Shown here: positions 35,300-43,399 of the stretch, piece after piece | Layout: the number at the start of each line of letters is the position of its first letter | Position numbering within the stretch: position 1 is the first letter of the stretch | Source of the DNA: Salinisphaera sp. LB1 | GTDB taxonomy: Bacteria; Pseudomonadota; Gammaproteobacteria; Nevskiales; Salinisphaeraceae | DNA: 64,000 nucleotides | Direction of reading: 5' to 3' | NCBI RefSeq assembly: GCF_003177035.1 | Contig: NZ_CP029488.1 | Location: forward strand, 3,912,501-3,976,500 | Notes under the pieces: generated by a model | What the model was told of the DNA's origin: nothing | The model's database searches: none | Seen by the model: the letters and a program-made list of their open reading frames with translations, nothing else | Made by a program: the position numbers and the translations under genes

Positions 35300-37276
35300 T
35301 TGTCGCAATCGATGGCCAGTACAGGACATCTTCAAGCGCGCTATATCGATGATTTCGAGCAGACGCTCGAACGCCTGTCCACGGCGCCTTCGTTTTCCAA
35401 ACTCACGCATCAAATCCAGTTGCTGGGCCGTGCGCAGAAGTTGCTGCGCACCCCCGCGGGCGTCGAGGCCCTGTACTCGTTCGCCCCGCGATTCGATACG
35501 GCCGGGGTTTTTCTGGGCGGCGACTGGCTGGATCCGGGGCAACTCGAGCCGGCCCTGGCCGGGCCGACGCTGCGCGCTGGCGGCGCCGATGCCACGTTGG
35601 AAAGCCTGAGCGAGCTCCGCCTGCTGGCGATCGCCGAACGGATCGCGACGAGCGACCGGCTCACGGCCGACGCCGCCCGCGCGCTTCTGTGCGAGATCCT
35701 CGCCGCGAATCTCGATTTGCTGTTCCCCGTGGCCACCGAAGCCACGCGCGACACACACAACGCAACACTCGACCGCGCGCAAACGCTGTTCGACTTTTTG
35801 TTCGCCCGCGTTGGCGCGGGCGCGATCCTCGACGCCCTCGTCGCCGAGGTCGAACGCGTCATGGCGCAGCGCCCAATCGCCCTGGGGCGGGTGACATCAC
35901 TGCTGGTCGCTGCCGAGCGGGCTCTTGCCACGGGTGATGTCGATGACGCCGCCGCCGCCCGTGCCACGCCGTGGCTCCGGGCGTTACGTGCACCGACCGA
36001 ACTCACCACCCGGGTGAGCCGCGACGACTATCCGGCGGCACTCGCCGAACTCGACGACCGCGCACTGGCGGCCGAAGCCGCCGTTTTCGGTCGTTCGATG
36101 ACGCGCCACGGCCTGGTCTGCCCGGCGCACGCCGATCTGGCGCAGCATCTGTGCCGGGCCGCACCGGCACTCCTGCCGGTCGCACTGGATCTCGACGCTA
36201 CCGGCCAGGCCGCCTGGGCCAGGCATTCCGATGCAATCGAAACGCTGATTCAGATCAGCGTGATGCAATCCACCGCGTCGGCGATTTACGGGCTGTCGCG
36301 ACTGCTGAACGACGGCATGGCCCGGCTGGATACGGTGCTGCCGGGGCTGGACCGCCTGACCCGGCTCGCGCTTCATCCGCGCGTCGCGCACGCCTTGACC
36401 GAGACCGATCCGCGCGTACCGGCGATGCCACGTCTTGTCGCCGGCGCCATCGCAGTACTCGGCCAGCCCCGCGGTATCGATCAGGGTTTCAACCCCACCT
36501 GTCAGGCGGCCCGCGCGAGCTGCCTGTGGAGCTGCAACGATCCGGCCCGTTTACTGGCACTGCTGATCGAGGCCAGCGAAACGAACGACCTGGTGTTCGA
36601 CTTCGAGAACCAGCCGATCCGGGCCAGCGAAACCGGACTCGGCATGGCCAAAACGCTGCACACCGAGCTCGATCCGGTATCGCTCGTGCTCACGCCGCAT
36701 CTGGATCGCATCTATGTCGAGATGGGTCGGCGCACCGCGCTTCGCCCCGGCGACGGTCATCGCTGGGTCAACCGCGAAATGCACGGCGCCTGGGTTGCGC
36801 CGGATTTCGCCGAATTGATCGACCTGGCCGCTGGCGGCATCGCCCAATTCGAGGCTTTCATTCGCCTGTTCCATGCCAGTTACCACCCCACGTTCAACGG
36901 CGGACGCGAGGTGGAATACGCCCAGCCCTGCGGTATCGCCGCCACCGACGCCGCCGGCAGCTATATCGGCTGGCATGCCATATCGATCCAGCGCGTGGCG
37001 CGCGATCCGGGCGGTATCTGGCGGGTCTATTTCTTCAATCCGAATCGCGACAAGGGGCAGAACTGGGGTCAAGGGATCGAAACCTCGACCGCCGGTGCCG
37101 GCGAGCTCGCCGGCGAATCGTCGCTGCCGTTCGGCCAGTTCGCGTCGCGTCTGTACGTCTTCCATTACCACGGCCACGCCACCGGCGATCCGGCGGCGGT
37201 GCCCGAGGCCGACGTGGACGCCATCCGGGAATTGGTCGCGGCCAGCTGGGGCGCGCGATTCACCTGGCTCGAATGA
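35300..37276 (+). CDS. Unrecognised protein with papain-like Cys/His/Asn arrangement
   Basis: 658 residues if the TTG at 35300 (GGGAG 6 nt upstream) is the start; the ATG at 35312 is 4 codons in. No signal peptide or clear membrane segment. The N-terminal ~380 residues are helical and Ala/Leu-rich. The C-terminal ~280 residues show RGIDQGFNPTCQAARASCLWS (Gln395, Cys401), GSYIGWHAISIQRV (His559) and YFFNPNRDKGQNWG (Asn580). That order and context match the Gln-Cys-His-Asn set of papain-like cysteine proteases or transglutaminase-like folds. I know no named family for the whole protein. Monocistronic and convergent with the ATP-grasp gene. Confidence 0.75.
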   Translation: MSQSMASTGHLQARYIDDFEQTLERLSTAPSFSKLTHQIQLLGRAQKLLRTPAGVEALYSFAPRFDTAGVFLGGDWLDPGQLEPALAGPTLRAGGADATLESLSELRLLAIAERIATSDRLTADAARALLCEILAANLDLLFPVATEATRDTHNATLDRAQTLFDFLFARVGAGAILDALVAEVERVMAQRPIALGRVTSLLVAAERALATGDVDDAAAARATPWLRALRAPTELTTRVSRDDYPAALAELDDRALAAEAAVFGRSMTRHGLVCPAHADLAQHLCRAAPALLPVALDLDATGQAAWARHSDAIETLIQISVMQSTASAIYGLSRLLNDGMARLDTVLPGLDRLTRLALHPRVAHALTETDPRVPAMPRLVAGAIAVLGQPRGIDQGFNPTCQAARASCLWSCNDPARLLALLIEASETNDLVFDFENQPIRASETGLGMAKTLHTELDPVSLVLTPHLDRIYVEMGRRTALRPGDGHRWVNREMHGAWVAPDFAELIDLAAGGIAQFEAFIRLFHASYHPTFNGGREVEYAQPCGIAATDAAGSYIGWHAISIQRVARDPGGIWRVYFFNPNRDKGQNWGQGIETSTAGAGELAGESSLPFGQFASRLYVFHYHGHATGDPAAVPEADVDAIRELVAASWGARFTWLE

Positions 37277-37278
37277 AA

Positions 37279-37313
37279 GACGCCGCGGACCGATATGATC
37301 GATCCGCGGCGTC
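37279..37313. terminator. Hairpin between convergent genes
   Basis: 11-bp perfect stem GACGCCGCGGA / TCCGCGGCGTC with a 13-nt loop, between two convergent stop codons. On the minus strand it is followed by TTTCATTC; on the plus strand there is no T-run. Probably a terminator shared by both genes, more convincing for the minus strand. Confidence 0.55.
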
Positions 37314-37346
37314 GTCGTGGCCGGCCGGGGCCGGCACGACCCGGTC

Positions 37347-38573
37347 CTAGACGTAGAAATCCAGCTCTTCGTTGTGTTTCAGCCAGTCCCGCATGCGATG
37401 CGGATCGTCACCGAAATAGAAGATCAGGCCCCAGTGCGTACCGAAGGCGTTGCGCTTGGTCACGGTTTCCTGCATCGGCGCGGTCAACTCGTGGTAGTCG
37501 AAGTATTCGTGTTCGGATACTTCGTCCGGGATCTCCAGCTTGGAGACCACGCGCTTGCGCGGATATACGCCGAAACAGCCGGCATAGCCCTTGGCATCGG
37601 TCACCGGCTCGGGGAAGAAATCCTCGACCTCTTCCGCCGTGGTCTTCGGATCGAACACCAGCATGGACGCCTGATAGGCATTGAAGCCATACGCGCGCTC
37701 GATAAGCTCGAACGCCTTGAAGCCCGGCGGACGATAAGCGACCTCACCGAAATACATCGTGCCATCCGAGGTAACGAAGTATTCCGGATGAATCTGGCCG
37801 AACTGGATGTCGAAGGTCTTGATCAACAGTTCGATCTGCTGCGTGATCAGGTGGCGCCAGGATTCCAGCTCGGGCGTGGCCGGCACGAACACGGAGTAGC
37901 CGAGCGTGACGTATTCCGAGATGTTCAGGAACTGGATCTTGCCATTCCAGACCCAGGCCTCGACCGCAAACTCCCAGCCATCCAGATGGCTTTCCATCAG
38001 CAGCGGGTATTCGGCCTCGGGAATCTGCTCGATCTCCTCGGCAGTCCGGATCATGCGATGACCGAGACAACCGGCCTTGTCGAAGGCCTTGAGATGAATC
38101 GGATCGTCGATGTCGCCGTCGAGCTTGAGCAGCGTCTGGTTGACGCGCTTGAAAAAGCGATAGACGTCGTCCTTTTCGTGCGCTTCCTCGAAAATACCGA
38201 CCCGGATGCCGCCCAACTGGGCCCGACGCTTCATCAATGCCTTGTCGCGAAACAGCACGGCCTGGCCGTGCAGGCGCGGGTTGTCCATCAACACCGCGTT
38301 GATCGCCCCGGCCCATTCGACGACTTCCTCGAACAGCGGCACCGCCGCGTCGACGCCCATTTCCTTGAGCCGTTCGGCAATCTCCATCGAGCGATCGTTC
38401 AAACGCTCGAAGTTCCAGGGCACATAGGGAATATCGTGCTGCTGGCAATAGTCCTCGGCCCATTCAGGCGCAACAACCACATAGCGTCGATCGAATTTAT
38501 CGGCAGCTTCGATAGCCCCCGGCGCCCAGCCCAGCAGGGCTATGTAACCTTTATCGGGATTCTTCTCCGCCAT
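37347..38573 (-). CDS. ATP-grasp domain protein of unknown substrate
   Basis: 408 residues with ATP-grasp (carboxylate-amine ligase-like) architecture: N-terminal Rossmann-like part (IALLGWAPGAIEAADKF, YVVVAPEW), central ATP-binding region with LFRDKALMKRRAQLGGIRVG and HLKAFDKAGCLGHRMI, then PLLMESHLDGWEFAVEAWVWNGKIQF and a metal-binding-like HPEYFVTSDGTMYFGEVAYRPPG. Start ATG 38573; the farther upstream frame belongs to intergenic and ROK sequence. It follows the ROK gene by 70 bp on the same strand. Such enzymes form amide or peptide bonds; the substrates are unknown. Confidence 0.8.
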   Translation of the reverse strand: MAEKNPDKGYIALLGWAPGAIEAADKFDRRYVVVAPEWAEDYCQQHDIPYVPWNFERLNDRSMEIAERLKEMGVDAAVPLFEEVVEWAGAINAVLMDNPRLHGQAVLFRDKALMKRRAQLGGIRVGIFEEAHEKDDVYRFFKRVNQTLLKLDGDIDDPIHLKAFDKAGCLGHRMIRTAEEIEQIPEAEYPLLMESHLDGWEFAVEAWVWNGKIQFLNISEYVTLGYSVFVPATPELESWRHLITQQIELLIKTFDIQFGQIHPEYFVTSDGTMYFGEVAYRPPGFKAFELIERAYGFNAYQASMLVFDPKTTAEEVEDFFPEPVTDAKGYAGCFGVYPRKRVVSKLEIPDEVSEHEYFDYHELTAPMQETVTKRNAFGTHWGLIFYFGDDPHRMRDWLKHNEELDFYV

Positions 38574-38643
38574 GTCGGCTCCGTGGAACGAATCGTTACC
38601 CCACCCTAGCACAGGCCCGCCGATACGCTGGTAATCCCTGTGT

Positions 38644-39570
38644 TCATGCGCCGGGCTCCGGCCACAGCAAGGCCGCTCCGCAAGCGATCGAGACCTCGCC
38701 GTGCGCGGCCGGCACGAGGGTGGTCCGTAGATCGTCGGTGGCGCAGTGGCGTGCCCAGATCTTGGGGACTTCGCTGTACAGCCAGCGAATACGCGACAGC
38801 CCACCGCCGACCACGATGATTTCGGGCTCGATCAGATTGATGACCATCGCGAATGCCCGCGCACTGCGCGCCAGCCAATCGCGCAGGGTTATGCCGGCCA
38901 GGCGCTCCCCGGCCTCGGCCCGTGCCACGATATCGGGCGCGGCGAGCGCGTGGCCGCCCCGGCGCTCGTGATCGCGACTCATCCCGGGTCCGGACAACCA
39001 CGCTTCGATACAGCCGCTCAGCCCGCAGCCGCAAGTCGGGGCACCGCGCATCTCGGCGGCGCTCGGCCAGGGCAGACTATTGTGTCCCCAGGCGCCGGCG
39101 AACCCGTTCGCGCCGCCGACGAGCCGGCCGTCAATCATCAGCGCGCCGGATACGCCGCTACCGAGAACGGCGGCGAACACCCGGCGCGCGCCTGCGCTCC
39201 CCCCGCTGCGCTGTTCGGCCCCGGCCAGGCAACCCGCCTTGTGCGCCGTACGCACGTTGCGCCCGAGGGTCGCGGCGAGATCCCGCGGCAGCGGGCGATT
39301 GTTCAACCAGTCGGCATGCGAGCCGCATATCAGATGTCGGCTCGCATTGAGGCGCCCCGGCGTCGCCACACCGACCGGCAGGCCCTCGATACCGACATCG
39401 GACTCCAGAATGCCGACCATCTCGACAATCGCGGCCACCGTGGCGGAATAATCCCCGACCGGCACCGCCAGACGCCGTTCGGCATGCACGCGATGATCGG
39501 CATCCACGATCGCCCCGGTGAGGCGCGAGCAACCGAGATCGATCCCCAGGCGCAGGTCACTGGGGCTCAC
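38644..39570 (-). CDS. ROK-family sugar kinase
   Basis: 308 residues from the GTG at 39570. N-terminal phosphate-binding GIDLG (followed by CSRLTGAIVD rather than the usual GTK), FAAVLGSGVSGALMIDG, AGAWGHNSLPW, and the ROK zinc signature CGCGLSGCIEAWLSG are present, so it is a kinase rather than a DNA-binding NagC-type repressor (no HTH). Likely phosphorylates a hexose (fructose/glucose/N-acetylmannosamine class). Probably in one unit with the ATP-grasp gene downstream. The longer start at 39603 adds a Cys/Gly/Pro-rich peptide unlike the family. Confidence 0.85.
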   Translation of the reverse strand: MSPSDLRLGIDLGCSRLTGAIVDADHRVHAERRLAVPVGDYSATVAAIVEMVGILESDVGIEGLPVGVATPGRLNASRHLICGSHADWLNNRPLPRDLAATLGRNVRTAHKAGCLAGAEQRSGGSAGARRVFAAVLGSGVSGALMIDGRLVGGANGFAGAWGHNSLPWPSAAEMRGAPTCGCGLSGCIEAWLSGPGMSRDHERRGGHALAAPDIVARAEAGERLAGITLRDWLARSARAFAMVINLIEPEIIVVGGGLSRIRWLYSEVPKIWARHCATDDLRTTLVPAAHGEVSIACGAALLWPEPGA

Positions 39571-39759
39571 GGGCGGGCCCCCGCCGCACCACGGCGAGCA
39601 CACACGAATTGATCACGACACATCGGCTTGGGTTGTCGAAATTACCCGGTCAGTGTAGGCGTCCGCCGCAGGACTTGCGATGCGCCATACAGCGGTTTGG
39701 GCCGGTGCGTCGACCGGAACCGAGGCCCCGCGGAGCGGACACCGTCGGCGCGCCTGGTT

Positions 39760-40617
39760 CTAGTCGATCGCTGCGTCCAGCAGCGCGCCGCAGTCGTCGT
39801 CGATCTTGTGCGTAATCAGATCGTCGGCCCGGGTACGCCCCCGATTGATCGCCATGATCGGCAGCCCGCGCACCGCGGCTTCGCGGACGAAGCGAAAGCC
39901 GGACCACACCATCAGCGAAGATCCGGATACCAGCACGGCCTCGGCCCCGGCCAGCCCGGCCCAGGCCCGCTCGACACGCGGCCTGGGTACGGCGCCACCG
40001 AAAAACACCACGTCCGGTTTGAGGATCCCGCTGCACAGAGGGCAGTCCGGCACATTGAACCGCTGGTAATCGACGTCGCCAAGCTCGATATCGCCATCGG
40101 GGCGCATGGCGGCGGCATCGTGCAACCAACCGCGGTTGGCCTCGACCAGCATATCCTGCACCCGGTGGCGTGACAGGCGGGTCCCGCAGTCCAGGCAGAC
40201 CACGCGATCGAGCCGGCCGTGCAGATCGACCACGCTACCACTGCCTGCGGCCTGATGCAGGCCATCGACATTCTGCGTCACCAGCAGCGACAGCCGCCCG
40301 GCCGCCCCCAGCCGTGCCAGGGCGCGATGGCCGGGATTGGGCCGGGCCCGCGCCACGGGCGGCCAGCCGGCCATGCTGCGTGCCCAGTAACGACGGCGCT
40401 TCGAAAGCTGAGAGATGAACGCCTGATGCTGGATCGGGCGTGCCCCCTTCCAGCCGCCGTCGCGGTCGCGATAGTCCGGAATACCGGAATCGGTGCTCAT
40501 GCCGGCGCCGGTCAGGACGAACAGCCGGCGATGGCGGGATACGAAGTCGCGCAACCGCTCAACATGCACCGTCCGGGTGGTCTCTGCCGGCTCCATCAAC
40601 ACATCGATTTCAGTCAC
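39760..40617 (-). CDS. Sir2-family NAD-dependent protein deacylase
   Basis: 285 residues. NAD-binding GAGMSTDSGIPDYRDRDGGWKG, catalytic His region TQNVDGLHQAAGSGSVVDLHGRLD, four zinc cysteines (CLDCG.. and CPLCSG), and late VSGSSLMVWSGFRFV. Class II-type sirtuin (the SIRT4-like DYRDRDG pattern). Start: GGAGG lies 4 nt before a GTG at 40617 (VTEIDVLMEPAETT), while the inner ATG at 40596 is 25 nt away, so I chose GTG. Removes acyl groups from protein lysines. No operon partner is evident. Confidence 0.9.
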   Translation of the reverse strand: MTEIDVLMEPAETTRTVHVERLRDFVSRHRRLFVLTGAGMSTDSGIPDYRDRDGGWKGARPIQHQAFISQLSKRRRYWARSMAGWPPVARARPNPGHRALARLGAAGRLSLLVTQNVDGLHQAAGSGSVVDLHGRLDRVVCLDCGTRLSRHRVQDMLVEANRGWLHDAAAMRPDGDIELGDVDYQRFNVPDCPLCSGILKPDVVFFGGAVPRPRVERAWAGLAGAEAVLVSGSSLMVWSGFRFVREAAVRGLPIMAINRGRTRADDLITHKIDDDCGALLDAAID

Positions 40618-40719
40618 GACGCCTCCGGGTAGCGGCAAGGACGCGCCCCGCCATGTTCGAATGCCACAGGACCGCGGGCAATGACGGCGCGCCGGCTCAC
40701 GATACAAGCCCGGCGCCGA

Positions 40720-40989
40720 TCAGTCGCGCTCGGCGTCCAGCAGCGCCCCGACTTTGGTCACGTAACCCTGCTTCGCCTTATCGGCCGCCATCCCCTTGAG
40801 TTTGGCCCACGCATCGTACTTGGCCCGGCCCTTGAAATCGGTGACACCCGGCCGCTTGCCGGAAACATCGCCTACCGTGGCCTGTTTGTAGTGCGCATAC
40901 AGCGCCAGCAGGTCGGCGTTGCTCGGACGCGTGGACAGCGTCTCGACATCCTTCTGGGCCTGTTCGAATTCAGCTTGCAGATCCGCCAT
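40720..40989 (-). CDS. Acyl-CoA-binding protein
   Basis: 89-residue ACBP, a four-helix cytoplasmic carrier of long-chain acyl-CoA. Family signature in order: MADLQAEFEQAQKDV, LALYAHYKQATVGD, GRAKYDAWAKLKGM, and a closing helix. Length matches the family (86-90). ACBPs are abundant in eukaryotes and sporadic in bacteria. The farther upstream start runs into the MITE terminal repeat and is rejected. The gene lies directly beside a MITE-like element. Confidence 0.93.
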   Translation of the reverse strand: MADLQAEFEQAQKDVETLSTRPSNADLLALYAHYKQATVGDVSGKRPGVTDFKGRAKYDAWAKLKGMAADKAKQGYVTKVGALLDAERD

Positions 40990-41036
40990 GGATTCTCCTC
41001 GGCCCGATGGGCCATCGTCGCGTCGGTCCGCCGAGT

Positions 41037-41324
41037 CTAGGGCCTGTTGCCGTTTCGTGCGAGTCCGCGCCAAGCGCTGTTTTGCGGCAAGACGAGGCGT
41101 AGCGAATGTGGCGTAGTCGTTCTACGCGAGAGAGCTACAACGCTGGATTGCCGCAAAACAGCGCTTGTCCCGAAGGGTTGGGCCGCCCCAAAAAATTGAC
41201 GATGGGCGCCCTGCGGCGTTGCGAGTCTGGGTCGTGGCACGCCACGACGCGGCGACTCACGCCTTGCCGGACACGATTTGCGGACGCCAACGCGGCGCTC
41301 GCACGAAACGGCAACAGGCCCTAG
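41037..41324. mobile_element. MITE-like element with perfect 27-bp terminal inverted repeats
   Basis: 288-bp element bounded by perfect inverted repeats (41037-41063, beginning CTAGGGCCTGTTGCC, and 41298-41324). Inside is a second perfect 19-bp inverted pair (AAGCGCTGTTTTGCGGCAA at 41072-41090 and 41148-41166) and a small GCGTAG..CTACGC hairpin at about 41111-41127. No ORF, so it would need a transposase in trans. The stop codon of folA (41321-41323) lies in the right repeat. The CTAG ends could reflect a target duplication. Confidence 0.8.
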
Positions 41325-41818
41325 CCAGCAATACGCGCGTACGTCATGAATCGATACGCCGGCGTATCGTCGGTGGCCGCGCGGGGCTCCTCGGCCACAA
41401 GTCGCCAGTGGGCCCAGTCGACCGCCGGAAACCAGGTATCGCCGGCGTATTCGGCCTCGATACGCGTGATCAGCAGACGGTCGGCCTGCGGCAATGCGAG
41501 CGCATAGACCTGTGCCCCGCCAATGACCATGAGTTCCGTCGCATCGCCCGCCTGCGCCAAGGCGGCATCCAGACGATCGACCACGACCACGCCCGCGGCC
41601 CGAAAGCCGGGCTGGCGCGTCAACACCAGATTGCGCCGGTGCGGCAAGGCCCGACCAATCGATTCAAACGTGCGCCGGCCCATCACGATGGGCTTGCCGC
41701 GTGTGTTGTGCTTGAACCAGCGCAGATCCTCCGGCAGGTGCCACGGCATGCCGCCCCGGGCGCCAATCACGCCGTTCACATCCATGGCCGCGATCAGGCT
41801 GATACGCGGTTGCGTCAT
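41321..41818 (-). CDS. folA: Dihydrofolate reductase
   Basis: 165-residue DHFR that reduces dihydrofolate with NADPH. Motifs: ISLIAAMDVNGVIGARGGMPWHLPEDLRWF (substrate pocket with the catalytic acidic residue), GKPIVMGRRTFESIGRALPHRRNLVLTR, MVIGGAQVYALALPQADRLLITRI. Its ATG overlaps the stop of the upstream histidine kinase (ATGA), and its own stop lies in the MITE end repeat. Functionally tied to thyA upstream, since thymidylate synthase produces dihydrofolate. Confidence 0.97.
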   Translation of the reverse strand: MTQPRISLIAAMDVNGVIGARGGMPWHLPEDLRWFKHNTRGKPIVMGRRTFESIGRALPHRRNLVLTRQPGFRAAGVVVVDRLDAALAQAGDATELMVIGGAQVYALALPQADRLLITRIEAEYAGDTWFPAVDWAHWRLVAEEPRAATDDTPAYRFMTYARIAG

Positions 41819-43353
41819 CGTGTCTCCTGGCTTGCGCCTGCCCCGGCCTCGGACTGCCGGGTCAGCGTGATGATGAAGGTCGTCCCCTGGCTATGGGTTT
41901 CGGCAATCTCGAGATCGCCCCGATGGCGCCGGGCAATGCGCCGGCACAGATCGAGCCCGATGCCGGTCCCGGCCACGGCCTCGCGGTCTTGTCCGGCCAG
42001 CATGGCGTCCGGGTTGTCGAAGCCACGCGCGTTGTCGCTGTAGCGTAGCCGCAGCGTGTCGTTGTCCGGCGCCGTCGCCAAGGCCGTGATCGCGATACGC
42101 GGCGGCGTCTCCGGGCGACGATAGCGAATGCTGTTATCGATCAGATTCTGGAACAGTAATCGCAACTGTACCGGGTCGCCGGATACAACCCCAAGATTGC
42201 CCACATCGACGACGGCGTCGTGCTCGCGCGTGAGCGTGCCCAGATCGTCGACGACCGTTGCAATCAAAGCCCCGAGATCGATCCGCTGGGGCACGAATGG
42301 CGCGCTGTCGATGCGTGCCAGCCGAAGAATTCCCCCCACATTGTCCTGCAGCCGCGCCACCGCCGCATCGATGCGGGCGAGATAGTGCGCAGCGCCCGCG
42401 CCGGGGGCCACCGTGTCGTCGTCGCGCGCCGCCTCGACATACTCGCGCACGCGCCGCAGCGGCTCCCGCAGGTCGTGCACGACCGCATTGAACCAGGCAC
42501 GCTCAGCCGATTGATCGCCGCCGGCCGCGGGCGCGGTCCGGCGATCACTGGATTTTTCCGGCGTCCCAAGTGCCAGGGTGAAACCGAGCAATGTATTGTC
42601 GGCCTCGTCGTGCAGCGCGACCACGGTGACCGGCCAGCAGACATCGCCGGGCCCATCGTCGACGCCGACCACCACGGCCGGCTGCGGCCGTCCGGTCTCG
42701 ACCGTGCGATGCAACAGCACGTACCAGTCCTGTTCGTCCGCCGGCTGGAACAGATCGGTCACCGGGCGCCCGACCCAGGTTCGATCGACAACCTCCAGAC
42801 ACTCGGCGGCCTGCGGACTGACGTATTTAATCTCGGCCTCGAGCCCCAGCCCGATCCAGCCGGGCTCGCCCGCGATCAGCGCGAGATTGGCTCGGTGGGC
42901 GGCACGCGAGTCGCCTCGCGCCCGGCGCCGGCTCGGCAGCTCGAATGCCGGCCCGGTCTCGTGGATGAGCACCGCAAAACCCGGCTCGGCTTCGGGCTGC
43001 GGCCGGATCTCCAGGCGACAGTTCTTGCGCTCGCCGGCGCGGGTCAGGAGTGGCAGATCGAGCTGCGATTGCCCCGCCGCGGAGGCACCGAACAGCGTTC
43101 GGGTCACCAAACCCTGATGACGATTCTCGGCTGGCGCGAGATGATCGAGCCGGCGCCCCATGACGTCGGCCGCCAAATGCCCGAACAAACGCTCGGCGCT
43201 GTCATGCCATATGCGGACACGACCATCGAGCGTCAGCCCGCACACAGCCAGCGATGAATCCCGCGCGAGCAGCAACTCGAGCGCGCGCTCGGCAAAGCCG
43301 CCGTTATCGTCATAGACGAGCCGGCGTGAAACATGGGCCGTGGAATCGATCAT
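41815..43353 (-). CDS. PAS-type sensor histidine kinase
   Basis: 512 residues, no clear membrane segment. Two PAS-like segments (about 25-130 and 150-265: RDSSLAVCGLTLDGRVRIWHDSAERLFGH; GWIGLGLEAEIKYVSPQAAECLEV). HisKA-like region with H-box FNAVVHDLREPLRRV and HATPase with N-box LLFQNLIDNSIRYR, a variant G1 (SDNARGF) and GTGIGLDLCRRIA. The lack of a receiver and the next gene upstream (REC-GGDEF-EAL, 46-bp gap) make that its likely partner. Coupled to folA by a 4-nt overlap. Confidence 0.88.
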   Translation of the reverse strand: MIDSTAHVSRRLVYDDNGGFAERALELLLARDSSLAVCGLTLDGRVRIWHDSAERLFGHLAADVMGRRLDHLAPAENRHQGLVTRTLFGASAAGQSQLDLPLLTRAGERKNCRLEIRPQPEAEPGFAVLIHETGPAFELPSRRRARGDSRAAHRANLALIAGEPGWIGLGLEAEIKYVSPQAAECLEVVDRTWVGRPVTDLFQPADEQDWYVLLHRTVETGRPQPAVVVGVDDGPGDVCWPVTVVALHDEADNTLLGFTLALGTPEKSSDRRTAPAAGGDQSAERAWFNAVVHDLREPLRRVREYVEAARDDDTVAPGAGAAHYLARIDAAVARLQDNVGGILRLARIDSAPFVPQRIDLGALIATVVDDLGTLTREHDAVVDVGNLGVVSGDPVQLRLLFQNLIDNSIRYRRPETPPRIAITALATAPDNDTLRLRYSDNARGFDNPDAMLAGQDREAVAGTGIGLDLCRRIARRHRGDLEIAETHSQGTTFIITLTRQSEAGAGASQETR

Positions 43354-43399
43354 GACCGTTCCATGCTCGTTCGTGAAAACGTCGCCGCGCCCAACCCGA

